From: Candidatus Parcubacteria bacterium
Lineage (GTDB): Bacteria > Patescibacteria > ABY1 > UBA1558 > GWA2-36-10
Direction: 5' to 3'
Assembly: GCA_018669975.1 (NCBI GenBank)
Contig: JABHSK010000008.1
Coordinates: 1-64,000, forward strand
DNA: 64,000 nt
Shown here in pieces: positions 24,879 through 33,800 of this stretch. The stretch's first letter is position 1. The number at the start of each line of letters is the position of its first letter. The position numbers were made by a program, and so were the translations under genes. A model generated the notes under the pieces. That model saw only the letters and a list, made by a program, of their open reading frames with translations. It ran no database searches and had not been told where the DNA came from.

Positions 24879-25940
24879 ATGAAAAATATTTGGTTAAAAT
24901 TATTAATTTTTATATCTCCATTGATTGTTTTAGTGGTTGTTGATTTGTATGTATTGCCACCAGGATATTTTACTTATCGTAGCTGGGAGGAAGTTTCATA
25001 TAATAGATTTGATAATTTTAAAGTAGGACCATTTTATCCCAATGTTAAAGTAAACAGGTTGGAGGAGGGTAACCTAGGGCACCATAGTGGGTATGCAGAA
25101 ATTAAAGAAGTTGAATGGGTTACAGATCAGTATGGTTATAGAAGTTATGAAGGTAAGGGACACGACACAGTAGTAATTGGAGATAGTTTCATAGCGGGAG
25201 CTACCCTTGATCAGGTAGATACTTTTACAGAGGTTTTAGAGAGCATGATAGATGGTGATGTTTATTCAATGGCTAACGCTAACATCAATGATTATTTGAG
25301 CGATAAAAGATTTTCAGAAGAGCCTCCTAAAAGAGTAATTATGGCAAGTATTAGATTGTTATCAAATATAGAAACAAAAACGACGAACGAAAGTAGCGTG
25401 GAGAAATTTTTTAAGGAGAAAGATATTACACAAGAAATTATTAAAGAGATTGATAGATTTTTAAAGTTAAGGATAATACGTTATACAAATAGTGCACTTA
25501 AAAGAACCATTAATCAGTTTTTTGATAAAGATACAGTAGCTGACATTGCTTTTATTAGTAATGACGTTTTATTTTTAAAATTGAAAAATGATTATTTACG
25601 AAGAACTGATGATGATGTGAAGCCAGCTGTTTCCATTATAAAAAGTTATCATGATTATTTTACTTCTCAGGGGATAGAATTTATGTTTTTACCTATACCT
25701 AATAAGAGAGATATCTATCATGAGTTATTACCACAGGAACAAAAATCAAATTTTGTACCTTTATTAGTAGATAGTTTGCAAGATGAGGGGGTGGGGGTTG
25801 TAAATATATATACAGTTTTTGAGGAAGCCTATGAAAACGGAGAAGACTTTTATCATCTTGATGATACACATTGGAACAAAGAGGGTGCTCGCGTAGCTGC
25901 CGGGTTAACAGCTGACATGATAAATAATACTGAAGAGTAG
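24879..25940 (+). CDS. SGNH/GDSL-type acyl-transfer partner (AlgJ/AlgX/DltD-like)
   Basis: A 353-aa protein with an N-terminal membrane helix (residues 7-27) and an extracytoplasmic SGNH hydrolase-like domain. The nucleophile is Ser103 in VVIGDSFIAG, and the Asp/His pair is in HLDDTHWNKEGARVAA near residue 335. This arrangement matches AlgJ/AlgX-type proteins that finish O-acetylation of exported polysaccharides started by an MBOAT. It overlaps functionally and lies 2 bases behind the MBOAT frame, so the two are one unit. The gene ends just before the groE promoter. Confidence 0.85.
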   Translation: MKNIWLKLLIFISPLIVLVVVDLYVLPPGYFTYRSWEEVSYNRFDNFKVGPFYPNVKVNRLEEGNLGHHSGYAEIKEVEWVTDQYGYRSYEGKGHDTVVIGDSFIAGATLDQVDTFTEVLESMIDGDVYSMANANINDYLSDKRFSEEPPKRVIMASIRLLSNIETKTTNESSVEKFFKEKDITQEIIKEIDRFLKLRIIRYTNSALKRTINQFFDKDTVADIAFISNDVLFLKLKNDYLRRTDDDVKPAVSIIKSYHDYFTSQGIEFMFLPIPNKRDIYHELLPQEQKSNFVPLLVDSLQDEGVGVVNIYTVFEEAYENGEDFYHLDDTHWNKEGARVAAGLTADMINNTEE

Positions 25941-25960
25941 TCTCTTTTTGGTATAATATA

Positions 25961-26001
25961 TTGACAAAATATAGTTAGCACTCTATAATATGGAGTGCTA
26001 A
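25961..26001 (+). promoter_or_regulatory. groE promoter with a perfect CIRCE operator
   Basis: TTGACA (25961-25966), 17 bases, TATAAT (25984-25989). The CIRCE inverted repeat is TTAGCACTC (25975-25983), nine bases, GAGTGCTAA (25993-26001), identical to the consensus. The -10 lies in its spacer, so HrcA bound here would block transcription and release it on heat shock. No hrcA gene is in the window. Confidence 0.96.
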
Positions 26002-26028
26002 TTTTAATTAATATTAATATTAAAAAAT

Positions 26029-26304
26029 ATGAACTTAAAGCCATTGGGCGATAGGGTCATTGTTCAACCAATGCCCAAAGAAGAAACCACAAAATCAGGT
26101 ATTATCTTACCAGAAACAGTCAATAAAGAGGCTCGTCAAGAAGGTAAATTAGTAGCCATTGGCAATGGTGAAAAAGTCAGCCAGCTTAATCTAGCTACTG
26201 GACAAAAAGTTGTATTCTCTGAATATGGCGGTTCAGATATTAAAGTTGATGATCAAGAGTATAAAATTTTAAATCATGATGATTTACTCGCAATAGTTGA
26301 GTAA
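26029..26304 (+). CDS. groES: Co-chaperonin GroES
   Basis: A 91-aa lid of the GroEL chamber. The sequence starts LKPLGDRVIVQPMPKEE, has the mobile loop ETTKSGIILPET and the VVFSEYGGSDIKVDDQEYKIL segment, and ends DLLAIVE. Its leader of about 28 bases has no Shine-Dalgarno. It is regulated by the CIRCE operator immediately upstream. Confidence 0.97.
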   Translation: MNLKPLGDRVIVQPMPKEETTKSGIILPETVNKEARQEGKLVAIGNGEKVSQLNLATGQKVVFSEYGGSDIKVDDQEYKILNHDDLLAIVE

Positions 26305-26333
26305 TTTTTTATTAATAAAGAAAATATATAAAT

Positions 26334-27977
26334 ATGGCTAAACAAATTATTTTTAACGAAGAGGCTCGAGCAAAGATGAAAAAAGGTGTGGATATTTTGG
26401 CTGACTCAGTCAAAGTCACACTTGGTCCTAAAGGACGTAATGTTGTGCTCGACAGAGGTTTTGGTGCACCAACTATCACCAAGGATGGTGTTAGTGTTGC
26501 TAGAGAAATTGAAGTAGAAGACAAGTTTGAAAATATGGGAGTAGAGATTGTTAAAGAAGTTGCTTCTAAAACGGCTGATGTGGCTGGTGATGGTACAACT
26601 ACCGCTACCGTATTGGCACATAATATTATTAGTGAAGGTCTTAAAAACGTAACAGCTGGATCTGATCCACTATCACTTAAGCGTGGTATTGATAAGGCTA
26701 CCGAGGCGGTTGTTAAGAATTTACAGGAAATGTCTAAAGGTGTTTCTGATCACGGAGAGATTGAACAAGTAGCTTCTATTTCTGCTAACGATAAAGAGAT
26801 TGGTAAAATAATTGCATCTGCCATGGAAGCAGTTGGCAAAAATGGTGTGATTACTGTTGAAGAATCACAAAGTTTTGGTATTGAAAAAGAAGTGGTTGAA
26901 GGTATGCAGTTTGATAAAGGGTATATTTCTCCATATATGATTACTGACACTGATAAGATGCAATCGGTTTATAGTGATACGCCTATTTTGATTACCGATC
27001 AAAAAATTTCATCTCTACAAGATTTACTGCCACTCTTAGAAGCTTTAGCTCAGTCTGGTAAAAAAGATTTAGTAATTATTGCCGAAGATGTTGATGGTGA
27101 AGCTCTGGCTACTTTAGTAGTTAATAAAATCCGCGGAGTATTAAATACTTTAGCTATCAAAGCTCCAGGCTTTGGTGACCGTAAAAAAGAAATATTGCAT
27201 GACATCGCAGTTTTAACTGGTGCCAAAGTAGTTTCTGAAGAAGTTGGTATAAAATTGGCTAGTGCTACTGTTGATATGTTAGGTTCTGCTCATAAAGTAG
27301 TGGCTACTAAAGAAAACACTACCATCGTAGATGGTAAGGGTGATCCAGCTGCTCTTAAGGAAAGAGTGGCTCAAATTGAATCTGCCATTAAAAAAGCAGA
27401 AGATTTTAGCAAGGATGCCTTGAAAGAACGTCTAGCTAAATTAACTGGTGGTGTCGCTGTTATTAAGGTTGGTGCTGCTACTGAGACTGAAATGAAGGAA
27501 AAGAAAGATAGGATCGACGATGCTCTAGCTGCCACTAAAGCAGCTGTTGAAGAGGGGGTATTAGTTGGTGGTGGTGTAGCTTATCTAAGATCACTAGCAG
27601 TTATTGATGCTTTAGAGTTAGATGATGAAGAAAGATTGGGTGCTAATATTCTTAAAAAATCTTTAGTCACCCCACTGGAGCAGATTGCTGCCAATGCCGG
27701 TAAAGACGGTAGTGTTGTAGCAGCCGAGGTTTTGAAGAGTGAAGGTAATAGTGGCTATAATGCTAAAGATGATAGATTTGAGGATTTAGTAGAAGCTGGA
27801 ATTATTGATCCAACCAAGGTAACTCGTTCTGCTTTGCAAAATGCTGCTTCTGCTGCTGGTATGTTTTTAACTACCGAGGCAGTAATTACTGATATTCCAA
27901 AGCCAGAAGGTGAAGCTCCACCAATGGGTGGTGGAATGCCTGGTATGGGTATGGGCGGTGGAATGCCAATGATGTAA
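26334..27977 (+). CDS. groEL: Chaperonin GroEL
   Basis: A 547-aa chaperonin with the standard marks: LGPKGRNVVLDRGFGAPTIT, the ATP loop DVAGDGTTTATVLA, apical-domain KAPGFGDRKKE, and GVAVIKVGAATETEMKEKKDR. The C terminus is the usual Gly-Met tail (GGGMPGMGMGGGMPMM). It is cotranscribed with groES 29 bases upstream and ends at a terminator. A single groEL copy is seen. Confidence 0.98.
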   Translation: MAKQIIFNEEARAKMKKGVDILADSVKVTLGPKGRNVVLDRGFGAPTITKDGVSVAREIEVEDKFENMGVEIVKEVASKTADVAGDGTTTATVLAHNIISEGLKNVTAGSDPLSLKRGIDKATEAVVKNLQEMSKGVSDHGEIEQVASISANDKEIGKIIASAMEAVGKNGVITVEESQSFGIEKEVVEGMQFDKGYISPYMITDTDKMQSVYSDTPILITDQKISSLQDLLPLLEALAQSGKKDLVIIAEDVDGEALATLVVNKIRGVLNTLAIKAPGFGDRKKEILHDIAVLTGAKVVSEEVGIKLASATVDMLGSAHKVVATKENTTIVDGKGDPAALKERVAQIESAIKKAEDFSKDALKERLAKLTGGVAVIKVGAATETEMKEKKDRIDDALAATKAAVEEGVLVGGGVAYLRSLAVIDALELDDEERLGANILKKSLVTPLEQIAANAGKDGSVVAAEVLKSEGNSGYNAKDDRFEDLVEAGIIDPTKVTRSALQNAASAAGMFLTTEAVITDIPKPEGEAPPMGGGMPGMGMGGGMPMM

Positions 27978-28003
27978 TAATCTAGAATAATATATAAATA
28001 TGC

Positions 28004-28027
28004 AAAAATACCCTTTACGGGTGTTTT
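28004..28027 (+). terminator. Terminator of groES-groEL
   Basis: An AAAATACCC / GGGTGTTTT stem with a TTTAC loop and T-rich right arm. The next TATAAT (28033-28038), probably the -10 of the secreted-protein gene, starts immediately after. Confidence 0.65.
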
Positions 28028-28094
28028 TGTGTTATAATAGAAAAGTTATAATATTTTATATATATTGCTTTAAAAACTAATAATTTTAAACATT

Positions 28095-30812
28095 ATGAAC
28101 AAGAAAATTATTTTAATGACTACAATTCTAGCTATGGTAGGCTTGCTTTTTGTAAACCTAGTCGAAGCCAGACAATATGTTGGTCGTTATTCCACTATTT
28201 TTGATTTAGATGGTGGAGGAGATATTGACTTAACGGATATATCATTAATTGCTAGTTATTTACAAACTAGTAATAACGATGCTTGCTTTAATCAATATGA
28301 ACCATTTTTAACCTCAGCTTTTATGGAGTCTGACAGCTGGTGCAGCTCTCTATTAGGGATTACGGGGGCTACTTTAAGATCAGGAGAATATGATGCAGTG
28401 GCTGATCTAAACGATGATGGTATAGTAAATATTTCAGACCTTGCTTTAATTGCCACTTATTACGGAAATGACTACGGGCAAGTTTGTATGGCTCAGATTG
28501 CCAACAACTATAGTATGGAAGGCACCCCTTGGTGTGATGGTATTTATCAAGGTATTGCTGATACTATCGGTGAGGCTGATGGTGGTCCTGATTTAAGTCC
28601 GGAGACTATTACGATATCTCCAGAGGAGCCTATTGTTTGGACAGAAACAGAAATAACTGTTCAGGTTAGGAATACTGGCACTACTTCTTTTACAGATCAG
28701 AGCACTATCAATGATTTTTATAGGATGTTAGGAAATTTTGAAGTAGAGCAAGAAATACTACCAGAAGTTTCTACTAGTAATCCAATAGAGCCAGGTGAAA
28801 CTTACGAGGTTATTTTTCGAGGTAAATATACTAGACTGGGCAATCAACACTTGAGTTTTGTGGTTGATCCTCAGGATAATTTAGATGAACTAAATGAATA
28901 TAATAACAGTATAACAGCTAGAGTTAGCGCTTCAGCATCTTCTGATATTGATTTATCTGTTGAAGATATTAATTTTGAGTCAGATAACAATTTACCCAAT
29001 GAGACAGGTGTGCTATCCGTTACTTTGAAGAATAATGGAGAAGCTATTACCAGTTCACTTGGTGTTTATAGTATATCTAATAATTTTGCTAATAAAGGTT
29101 TTGTGTTTTCTGGTGGATCTAATAACTATACAGTAGACAGAGACAATAAACATATAACTGGTAGCTTTCCTTTTCACGCTGGAGACACCTTGACCATGTC
29201 TTGGCAGGGGCACTTTGCTTCAGAAGGTAATAAATCTCTACAGTGTGATGCAGATAGATATAATCATTTAGCGGAGACCAATGAGTTAAATAATAGTTTA
29301 ACTAAAGTAATAGTTATTAGTTCAAATCAGACCACTTTACCAGATTATCCCGTTTGTGATCACAATGGCGATGGTTTGTATAATTTAAGTGATGTTGCTT
29401 TGTTTGCTGGTTGTCAAAACACCTTTGATGCTAACGGTGACGGAGTACACAATTTAACCGATCTTTCTTTGTATGCTAGTAACTATAGTGATGCAGCTTG
29501 GTGCGCAACTAATTTACCTGAATGTGCTCCAGAAGAAGCAGATGAAATGCCCGAACATACAACTTGTGATCATAACAGTGATGGTTTGTATAATTTAGCA
29601 GACATTTCTTTGTTTGCTAGTTGTATGGATACTTTTGATGCCAACGATGATGGTGTACATAATTTAACCGATCTTTCTTTGTATGCTAGTAATCACAATG
29701 ATCAAGATTGGTGTGAACAATATTTACCTGAATGTGCCTCTGAGGACGATACAGATGATAACAGTGATTATTTAACCATTGTTAAGACTAGAGTAGATCA
29801 AATCACGCAAACCTCAGCTAGAGTGTATTGGCAGGCTAGTATGGGTAGCATGGGCGAATATCGTTATGCTACTTCTACCCAAGGTTTAGCTAGTGCAAGT
29901 AGCTGGTCAAATGGTATAGATAACCATCCAGACCAGACAGGAAACATGTTTGCTAGTATGGTTACATTGAATAATTTGGAATCTAATACTAAATATTACA
30001 TAGAGCTCAAAAAATTCTATATGGATGGCCCTAACTATGTTTACGGAGATCCTAAGATAATTACTTTCGTTACTTTAGGTGAAGATGATGAGGGTCCAGA
30101 GGAAAAAATAACCATTTGTCACACAACAGGTAGTGGTAAGAATCAGACTTTAAGTGTCGCAGAGTCTGCTTGGGTAGCCCATCAGAGACACGGGGATACT
30201 AGAGGTGCTTGTGAAGAAATTGACTTGCCACCGGTTATAGTCAAGCCACCAACAATAGTAGACAGTAGTTTAGTTGGTAGAGTTCGTGGTCGAATTTTGC
30301 TCCAAGTAGAAAACAATGGTGAAGCTTGGTATGTGCGCCCTAGTAACGGTAAGAAGGTTTATATGAAAGATGGTGGCGCTGCCTATGGTATGATGAGAAA
30401 TCTTGGTTTAGGCATTACCAATGCGAATTTAAAGAAAATTCCAGTTGGTGTAGAAGATAGGTTTGAGTCACGCGATACAGATGGTGATGGTTTGCCAGAT
30501 AAACTGGAAGAAGGTCTAGGCACAGATCCGAATAATCCTGATACAGATGGTGATGGTCACAATGACCGAACCGAGGTGCTTAATGGATATAATCCACTAG
30601 GAACAGGTCAGATGACTTACGATAGTAATCTAGTCAATGGTATCTTGGGCAAGATTGTACTTCAGGTAGAGTCTCGTGGTGAAGCCTGGTACATTAATCC
30701 TGTAGATGGTAAGCGCTATTATATGAAAGATGGTCCCGCTGCCTATCAGATTATGAGATACCTTAGTTTGGGTATTACTAACAAGGATTTAAATAGTATT
30801 GATACAGAGTAG
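28095..30812 (+). CDS. Large secreted multidomain protein (dockerin-like, CARDB, Fn3, TSP3, GEAWY modules)
   Basis: A 905-aa exported protein. A signal peptide (residues 1-26, cut after VEA) is followed by a dockerin-like calcium pair (FDLDGGGDIDLTDISLIASYL and ADLNDDGIVNISDLALIATYY), two CARDB-like beta domains ending in LNEYNNS-type motifs, two nearly identical dockerin-like repeats (about residues 420-550, DHNGDGLYNLSD...), a fibronectin III-like domain (residues 555-650), the ICHTTGSG...AHQRHGD segment, then a GEAWY module, a TSP3-type calcium repeat (DTDGDGLPDKLEEGLGTD), and a second GEAWY module at the end. No sortase signal or C-terminal anchor is seen. It is probably a calcium-stabilised surface or matrix protein. 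The next gene is a paralogue. Confidence 0.85.
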   Translation: MNKKIILMTTILAMVGLLFVNLVEARQYVGRYSTIFDLDGGGDIDLTDISLIASYLQTSNNDACFNQYEPFLTSAFMESDSWCSSLLGITGATLRSGEYDAVADLNDDGIVNISDLALIATYYGNDYGQVCMAQIANNYSMEGTPWCDGIYQGIADTIGEADGGPDLSPETITISPEEPIVWTETEITVQVRNTGTTSFTDQSTINDFYRMLGNFEVEQEILPEVSTSNPIEPGETYEVIFRGKYTRLGNQHLSFVVDPQDNLDELNEYNNSITARVSASASSDIDLSVEDINFESDNNLPNETGVLSVTLKNNGEAITSSLGVYSISNNFANKGFVFSGGSNNYTVDRDNKHITGSFPFHAGDTLTMSWQGHFASEGNKSLQCDADRYNHLAETNELNNSLTKVIVISSNQTTLPDYPVCDHNGDGLYNLSDVALFAGCQNTFDANGDGVHNLTDLSLYASNYSDAAWCATNLPECAPEEADEMPEHTTCDHNSDGLYNLADISLFASCMDTFDANDDGVHNLTDLSLYASNHNDQDWCEQYLPECASEDDTDDNSDYLTIVKTRVDQITQTSARVYWQASMGSMGEYRYATSTQGLASASSWSNGIDNHPDQTGNMFASMVTLNNLESNTKYYIELKKFYMDGPNYVYGDPKIITFVTLGEDDEGPEEKITICHTTGSGKNQTLSVAESAWVAHQRHGDTRGACEEIDLPPVIVKPPTIVDSSLVGRVRGRILLQVENNGEAWYVRPSNGKKVYMKDGGAAYGMMRNLGLGITNANLKKIPVGVEDRFESRDTDGDGLPDKLEEGLGTDPNNPDTDGDGHNDRTEVLNGYNPLGTGQMTYDSNLVNGILGKIVLQVESRGEAWYINPVDGKRYYMKDGPAAYQIMRYLSLGITNKDLNSIDTE

Positions 30813-30820
30813 TATAAGAA

Positions 30821-30846
30821 AAACCCCGCTAAAAGCGGGGTTTTTT
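30821..30846 (+). terminator. Terminator of the 905-aa secreted protein gene
   Basis: CCCCGCT (30824-30830) and AGCGGGG (30834-30840) with an AAA loop, followed by TTTTTT. Confidence 0.92.
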
Positions 30847-30900
30847 ATTTATTTTAATAATGCTATAATTAACATAATAAAAAATAAGTAATTAAAATTT

Positions 30901-32772
30901 ATGAAAAAATTATTATTATTTTTCGGTCTACTATTAACCTCTCTTGTTATAGCTGACAGTGTTAGCGCTGCTTCTTTAGAGGTGGTTTATCCAAGTGGAG
31001 GTGAAAGATTAAAGGGTGGCGAGACCTATGAGTTTCGGTTGAATCAAGTGGGCTTAAAGTCAGTCAGGATTCGGTTAGAAAATTCGGAGGGCTATACTAT
31101 GACCGGAACCTCTGCCTCTATAGATATAGATTCAGACGCTAGTCAAGTGAGTTATCAGTACACAGTTCCGAATAGACCAGATTTAGAGGGGGACAATGAA
31201 TATAAAGTGGACCTGACAGGGTATAAATTAGATTCTTCTGAACCAGGGGGTAATCCCAGCGCCCAGAGCGATGGTTATTTTTCTATATATCGTGATTTGC
31301 CAGATTTAGTGATTACAGATCTACAGGTTAAACAGTCTGTTGGTTGGTTAATTAACTGGTCTTCTGAGCCTCTAGTTTCTAATAACCGTCTATATTTTGA
31401 TATTGTAACGGCTAACGAGGCTAATCCTATAGGTAATTATAGCTCAAAGATTAGAATAGAAGTAGGAGGCATGGTTTGTGAAAGAGAATATTCTACATCA
31501 GTACTTTCAGAATACACGACTTCTTGTTCTTCTTCTGATTTGAAGTTGTCGCCAGGTACTTATCAGGCTATTGCTACTATTGATCCAGAAAATAATGTTG
31601 CGGAAGTAGATGAAAATAATAATACACAAACAATGACTCTTGAAATTATCGATGCCAACGAATATGTCTGGCCTATAAACGAATGCCAGTCTATTTATCC
31701 GCTGCCAGAAGGACACTATCATGAGACATGTCTGGATATATTTATTGAAGACATCGAATTATCTTCAGCTAGTCCAAAGGTGAATGAAGAAATAACAATA
31801 GCAGTCAAAGGTGTTACTGATTTTACCGGTGGACCTGTCACATTAGGAGATTTGGATAGGTATGACAATAATTTTCAAGATTTTATAACAACCAATATAG
31901 CGATTACCGAAGAACTTATAAATCCAGGCGGACCCTTTGAATATTTATTTACAGGTCATTTTACATCCATTGGACAGAAAGAACTTCATTTTCAATATGA
32001 CCCATTGAATAGAAAAAATGAAGCGAGCGAAAGCAATAATGAATATACGGAGGTAGTCTCTGTAGTTGCCAGCTCTAATGGTGATATAGGGGACGCTGAT
32101 GGTGATGATGAAGCAACGGACGATGACGAGCCAACAGAATGTATTGGTGGAACAGGTGATGGTCAGTTGGAATGCATGGATGATTCCGATGACGATACAC
32201 CACCTGTGCCAACACTCTATGTAGATCAAAATTTAACCAATCGTCTTAAAGGTAAAATTTTATTGCAAGTGGAAGAACACGGTGAAGCTTGGTATGTTAG
32301 GCCAGATGATGGCAAGAGAATGTACATGGCCGATGGTGATGCGGCCTATGGTATGATGAGAAATCTAGGTCTAGGTATCACCAACGCTGATTTAGCTAAA
32401 ATACCAATTGGCTTTGAAGATAGATTTGAATGTTTGGATACTGATGGCGATGGTTTATGTAATAAGTTAGAAGATGGGCTAGGCACTGATAAGTATAAAG
32501 CAGACTCTGACGGTGATGGTTTTGATGATGGCACAGAAATACGTAGTGATTATCAACCCCTAGGACCCGATAAGCTAAGTTATGATAATAATTTAATTAA
32601 TCGTCTTAAAGGTAAGATTTTATTGCAAGTTGAGGCTCATGGTGAAGCTTGGTACATAAATCCAGATGACGGCAAGAGGTATTATATGCCAGATGGTCCA
32701 TCTGCCTATCAAATTATGAGGTTTCTCAGTTTGGGTATTACCAACAGCGATTTAGCTAAGATTGATACATAA
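30901..32772 (+). CDS. Secreted CARDB/TSP3/GEAWY-module protein, paralogue of the preceding gene
   Basis: A 623-aa exported protein with a signal peptide (residues 1-23, cut after VSA). Next comes a beta domain starting LEVVYPSGGERLKGG (residues 25-120, like cell-wall Ig-type folds), two CARDB-like domains (LPDLVITDLQV and residues 280-390), a short acidic linker (DADGDDEATDDDE), then GEAWY module, TSP3 repeat (DTDGDGLCNKLEDGLGTD) and a second GEAWY module. The last 200 residues closely match the neighbour's end; the N-terminal halves differ, pointing to duplication with domain shuffling. TATAAT at 30864-30869 gives a short leader. It lacks the dockerin-like repeats. Confidence 0.85.
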   Translation: MKKLLLFFGLLLTSLVIADSVSAASLEVVYPSGGERLKGGETYEFRLNQVGLKSVRIRLENSEGYTMTGTSASIDIDSDASQVSYQYTVPNRPDLEGDNEYKVDLTGYKLDSSEPGGNPSAQSDGYFSIYRDLPDLVITDLQVKQSVGWLINWSSEPLVSNNRLYFDIVTANEANPIGNYSSKIRIEVGGMVCEREYSTSVLSEYTTSCSSSDLKLSPGTYQAIATIDPENNVAEVDENNNTQTMTLEIIDANEYVWPINECQSIYPLPEGHYHETCLDIFIEDIELSSASPKVNEEITIAVKGVTDFTGGPVTLGDLDRYDNNFQDFITTNIAITEELINPGGPFEYLFTGHFTSIGQKELHFQYDPLNRKNEASESNNEYTEVVSVVASSNGDIGDADGDDEATDDDEPTECIGGTGDGQLECMDDSDDDTPPVPTLYVDQNLTNRLKGKILLQVEEHGEAWYVRPDDGKRMYMADGDAAYGMMRNLGLGITNADLAKIPIGFEDRFECLDTDGDGLCNKLEDGLGTDKYKADSDGDGFDDGTEIRSDYQPLGPDKLSYDNNLINRLKGKILLQVEAHGEAWYINPDDGKRYYMPDGPSAYQIMRFLSLGITNSDLAKIDT

Positions 32773-32783
32773 TAAACTATATG

Positions 32784-32810
32784 ACCCTCGAGTTTTTCTC
32801 GGGGGTTTTT
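32784..32810 (+). terminator. Terminator of the 623-aa secreted protein gene
   Basis: ACCCTCGAG (32784-32792) pairs with CTCGGGGGT (32798-32806), one wobble, followed by TTTTT. Confidence 0.88.
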
Positions 32811-32843
32811 AAATTAAGCTAATTTTTGGTATAATATAGATGT

Positions 32844-33368
32844 ATGATTTTTAGAAGTTCAAAACATAGTGTAGACTCCGACACAGGCTTAGAGTTTGAT
32901 GAAACTACCGAGGTTTGGGTAGCAGACTTCGGATCTCATAATGTTGAGACTGAGATCAGAGAACAGGTTTTAAAATTAAAGCCGAAAAAGGAAAAAGGCA
33001 TTAGTTGGATACTGACCTCTATTATATTATTATTGTTTATAGTGGCTACAGAGTTTTCATTACGGCAATTTGCAATAAGCTTATATTGGTCTGAATTTAC
33101 TATTTTTTGGGTCACCTGGCTGTGGAGATTACTTTTGATTGTTGTTTGGATGTACCTGTCTAGATTTGTCTGGTATGTCAAAATAGATAAAATGTTTGCA
33201 GTGGCTATAGTGTCTTTTACTTTAGCAGTTATTATTCTAGCCATACTCAAGATTTTTTATGTACAAGCTGCTTGGACATGGCTTAATTTATTGGTGGAGC
33301 CAATTTGGATGGTTTTAATTGTTACTTTATTAGGCGTTTTGTTTTTAAAATTTAATAAATATAAATAA
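32844..33368 (+). CDS. Hypothetical four-helix membrane protein
   Basis: A 174-aa protein with a hydrophilic 50-residue N terminus and four hydrophobic helices (SWILTSIILLLFIVATEF, FWVTWLWRLLLIVVWMYL, FAVAIVSFTLAVIILAIL, PIWMVLIVTLLGVLFL). No family is recognised; the layout recalls bacterial PH-like membrane proteins, but no PH domain is visible. TATAAT at 32830-32835 ends eight bases before the ATG, suggesting a leaderless mRNA. It is followed after 20 bases by the DUF4870-like gene. Confidence 0.75.
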   Translation: MIFRSSKHSVDSDTGLEFDETTEVWVADFGSHNVETEIREQVLKLKPKKEKGISWILTSIILLLFIVATEFSLRQFAISLYWSEFTIFWVTWLWRLLLIVVWMYLSRFVWYVKIDKMFAVAIVSFTLAVIILAILKIFYVQAAWTWLNLLVEPIWMVLIVTLLGVLFLKFNKYK

Positions 33369-33388
33369 TTAATAAAATAAAAATAAAG

Positions 33389-33709
33389 ATGGAAGAACAC
33401 AAGAAAGAAGTCAAACCAGACGCAAAGGATATTGAAGCAAATAAAACAATAGCAGCTTTAGCCTATATTGGAATTATTTGTTTTGTACCTTTACTCTTAA
33501 AAAAGAGGTCTAAGTTTGCTCAATTCCATGCTAAGCAGGGCTTACTTTTATTGATCATTGAGGTAGTCGCTTGGCTAATACCGTTTATTGGTTGGTTCTT
33601 GATGATGATAGCCATCATCTATTCTGTTTTAGGCATTATCAATGCCATGGACGGCAAGTATTGGAAGATGCCTTATCTAGGCAAGTACACAGCTAAATTA
33701 AATTTATAA
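33389..33709 (+). CDS. DUF4870/Tic20-like small membrane protein
   Basis: A 106-aa protein. A charged N terminus (about 22 residues) is followed by helices with the typical AALAYIGIICFVPLLLKKRSKFAQFHAKQGLLL and a late IYSVLGIINAMDGKYWKMPYLG. This matches the DUF4870-like class of small membrane proteins with unknown function. The FAQFHAKQG motif is the best mark. It probably shares a transcript with the gene before it. Confidence 0.8.
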   Translation: MEEHKKEVKPDAKDIEANKTIAALAYIGIICFVPLLLKKRSKFAQFHAKQGLLLLIIEVVAWLIPFIGWFLMMIAIIYSVLGIINAMDGKYWKMPYLGKYTAKLNL

Positions 33710-33800
33710 TTTGACAATTATCGATTAAGCGAGATTGAGTCCGGCTTTTTGGTATTGTCTGGCTTAATTTTTATCAACATTAAGATATTAAAAAAATATT

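Noticed and set aside
28095..29760. Dockerin repeats as evidence for a cellulosome
   Set aside because: No cohesin, glycoside hydrolase or scaffold is present; dockerin-like calcium repeats occur in other surface proteins.
33711..33770. TTGACA at 33711 and an ATTAAGC/GCTTAAT inverted repeat before ppsA as a promoter or riboswitch
   Set aside because: No -10 at suitable spacing and the 7-bp repeat has a long gap; too weak to list.
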